Below are positions 5,490-6,025 of a stretch of 6,025 nt of DNA, piece by piece (within the stretch, counting starts at the first letter, position 1; every line of letters starts with the position of its first letter). The position numbers were made by a program, and so were the translations under genes. Source of the DNA: Sutterella sp. GTDB lineage: Bacteria; Pseudomonadota; Gammaproteobacteria; Burkholderiales; Burkholderiaceae_F. The stretch lies in NCBI GenBank assembly GCA_003543795.1, contig DNBE01000002.1, positions 1-6,025 on the forward strand. The letters are read 5' to 3'. The notes beneath the pieces were generated by a model. It worked only from the letters and a program-made list of their open reading frames with translations. It was not told where the DNA came from and made no database searches.

Positions 5490-6025
5490 ATGGATGAGTT
5501 TGTTTTGGGTATCGACGTCGGATCGACCGCCGTTAAAGTCATTATGCTTTCCGACGACGGACGCATCGTCGACGAAAGTAACGTCCCGCACGACCTTTTG
5601 AGTCTTCACCCCAATTGGGCCGAAGAAGACGCGAACGTCTGGTGGGATAACGTCGTCAAAGGCGTCTCCCAAATCGCAGCTCGCCATCCGGGCAAGATGC
5701 AGCGCATCAAAGCGATCGGCTGCTCGGGCATGGTGCCTGCCATCGTTTTACTCGATAAGTACGGTAAACCCGTTCGTAAAACCATCCAACAGCAAGACGC
5801 GCGCGCAATCGAGCAAATCGAAAAAATTACCGCTCGCCTCGATCAAAAAAAACTTTACGCGAGAACGGGCGGCTACACGAACCAACAGCACATTTTGCCG
5901 AGACTGCTTTGGGTCAAAGAAAACGAACCCGAAGTCTGGGAAAAAGTCACTTGCGTGATGGGTTCTTACGACTGGATCGTCTATAAACTAACAGGCGTCA
6001 AGTCCTTAGAAATGAACTGGGCGGT
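5490..6025 (+). CDS. FGGY-family carbohydrate kinase, xylulokinase-like (5' part; runs off right edge)
   Basis: FGGY kinases phosphorylate sugars or polyols such as xylulose, glycerol or gluconate with ATP in the cytoplasm. The 178 complete codons visible (family about 490-520) cover most of the first actin-like domain. VLGIDVGSTAVKVIML (5-20) is the N-terminal phosphate-binding loop, followed by NWAEEDANVWW (42-52). GCSGMVPAIVLLDKYGKPVR (77-96) is the family's conserved strand-turn. QQDARA (101-106) contains the likely catalytic base Asp103. YDWIVYKLTG (160-169) is also typical. The usual WND preceding that base is QQD here, as I recall for a subfamily often annotated simply as xylulokinase or FGGY kinase, so the substrate cannot be named. 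The start is well supported by AAGGAG (5477-5482) spaced 7 nt from the ATG. The diagnostic C-terminal signature lies outside the window. Confidence 0.9.
   Translation, partial: MDEFVLGIDVGSTAVKVIMLSDDGRIVDESNVPHDLLSLHPNWAEEDANVWWDNVVKGVSQIAARHPGKMQRIKAIGCSGMVPAIVLLDKYGKPVRKTIQQQDARAIEQIEKITARLDQKKLYARTGGYTNQQHILPRLLWVKENEPEVWEKVTCVMGSYDWIVYKLTGVKSLEMNWA

Noticed and set aside
5262..5687. 141-codon open frame on the minus strand across the ribB end and the kinase start
   Set aside because: It overlaps two well-supported genes and the promoter on the other strand, has no recognisable motif, and appears to be a shadow of their codon usage.

Overview
The window looks like an ordinary chromosomal housekeeping region of a Gram-negative proteobacterium of roughly 50% GC. 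The protein sequences read as proteobacterial: the MgtE is closest in my memory to Burkholderiales (betaproteobacterial) homologues, while the HisG/HisD pair and their leader are strikingly like those of Enterobacteria. A Sutterellaceae-like gut betaproteobacterium is my best guess, but this is inference from remembered sequences, not a search. I see no transposase, phage gene, CRISPR array, rRNA or tRNA.

Layout. Positions 1-1920 (minus strand) hold the head of a histidine operon: a promoter, a short His-rich leader peptide (hisL), a transcription attenuator, hisG (complete) and hisD (5' part, running off the left edge). The order hisL-hisG-hisD is the enterobacterial one. Divergent from it, rsmE (2035-2751, plus) encodes the 16S rRNA m3U1498 methyltransferase. 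It converges on mgtE (2777-4255, minus), a magnesium channel/transporter with only 25 bp between the two stop codons. A 442-bp intergenic region (4256-4697) contains divergent promoters for mgtE and ribB and a complete FMN riboswitch with its expression platform. It is followed by ribB (4698-5354, plus), which encodes 3,4-dihydroxy-2-butanone-4-phosphate synthase of riboflavin synthesis. The right end carries a promoter with a perfect TATAAT, a 7-bp inverted repeat over it, and the first 178 codons of an FGGY-family sugar kinase (from 5490, plus, cut by the window edge).

The genes do not form one pathway. The common theme is cis-acting RNA control: histidine synthesis by translation-coupled attenuation, and riboflavin synthesis by an FMN riboswitch. 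Both leaders can be read in base-pair detail here. They are the most interesting content of the window. I found no convincing evidence for a previously undescribed protein system.
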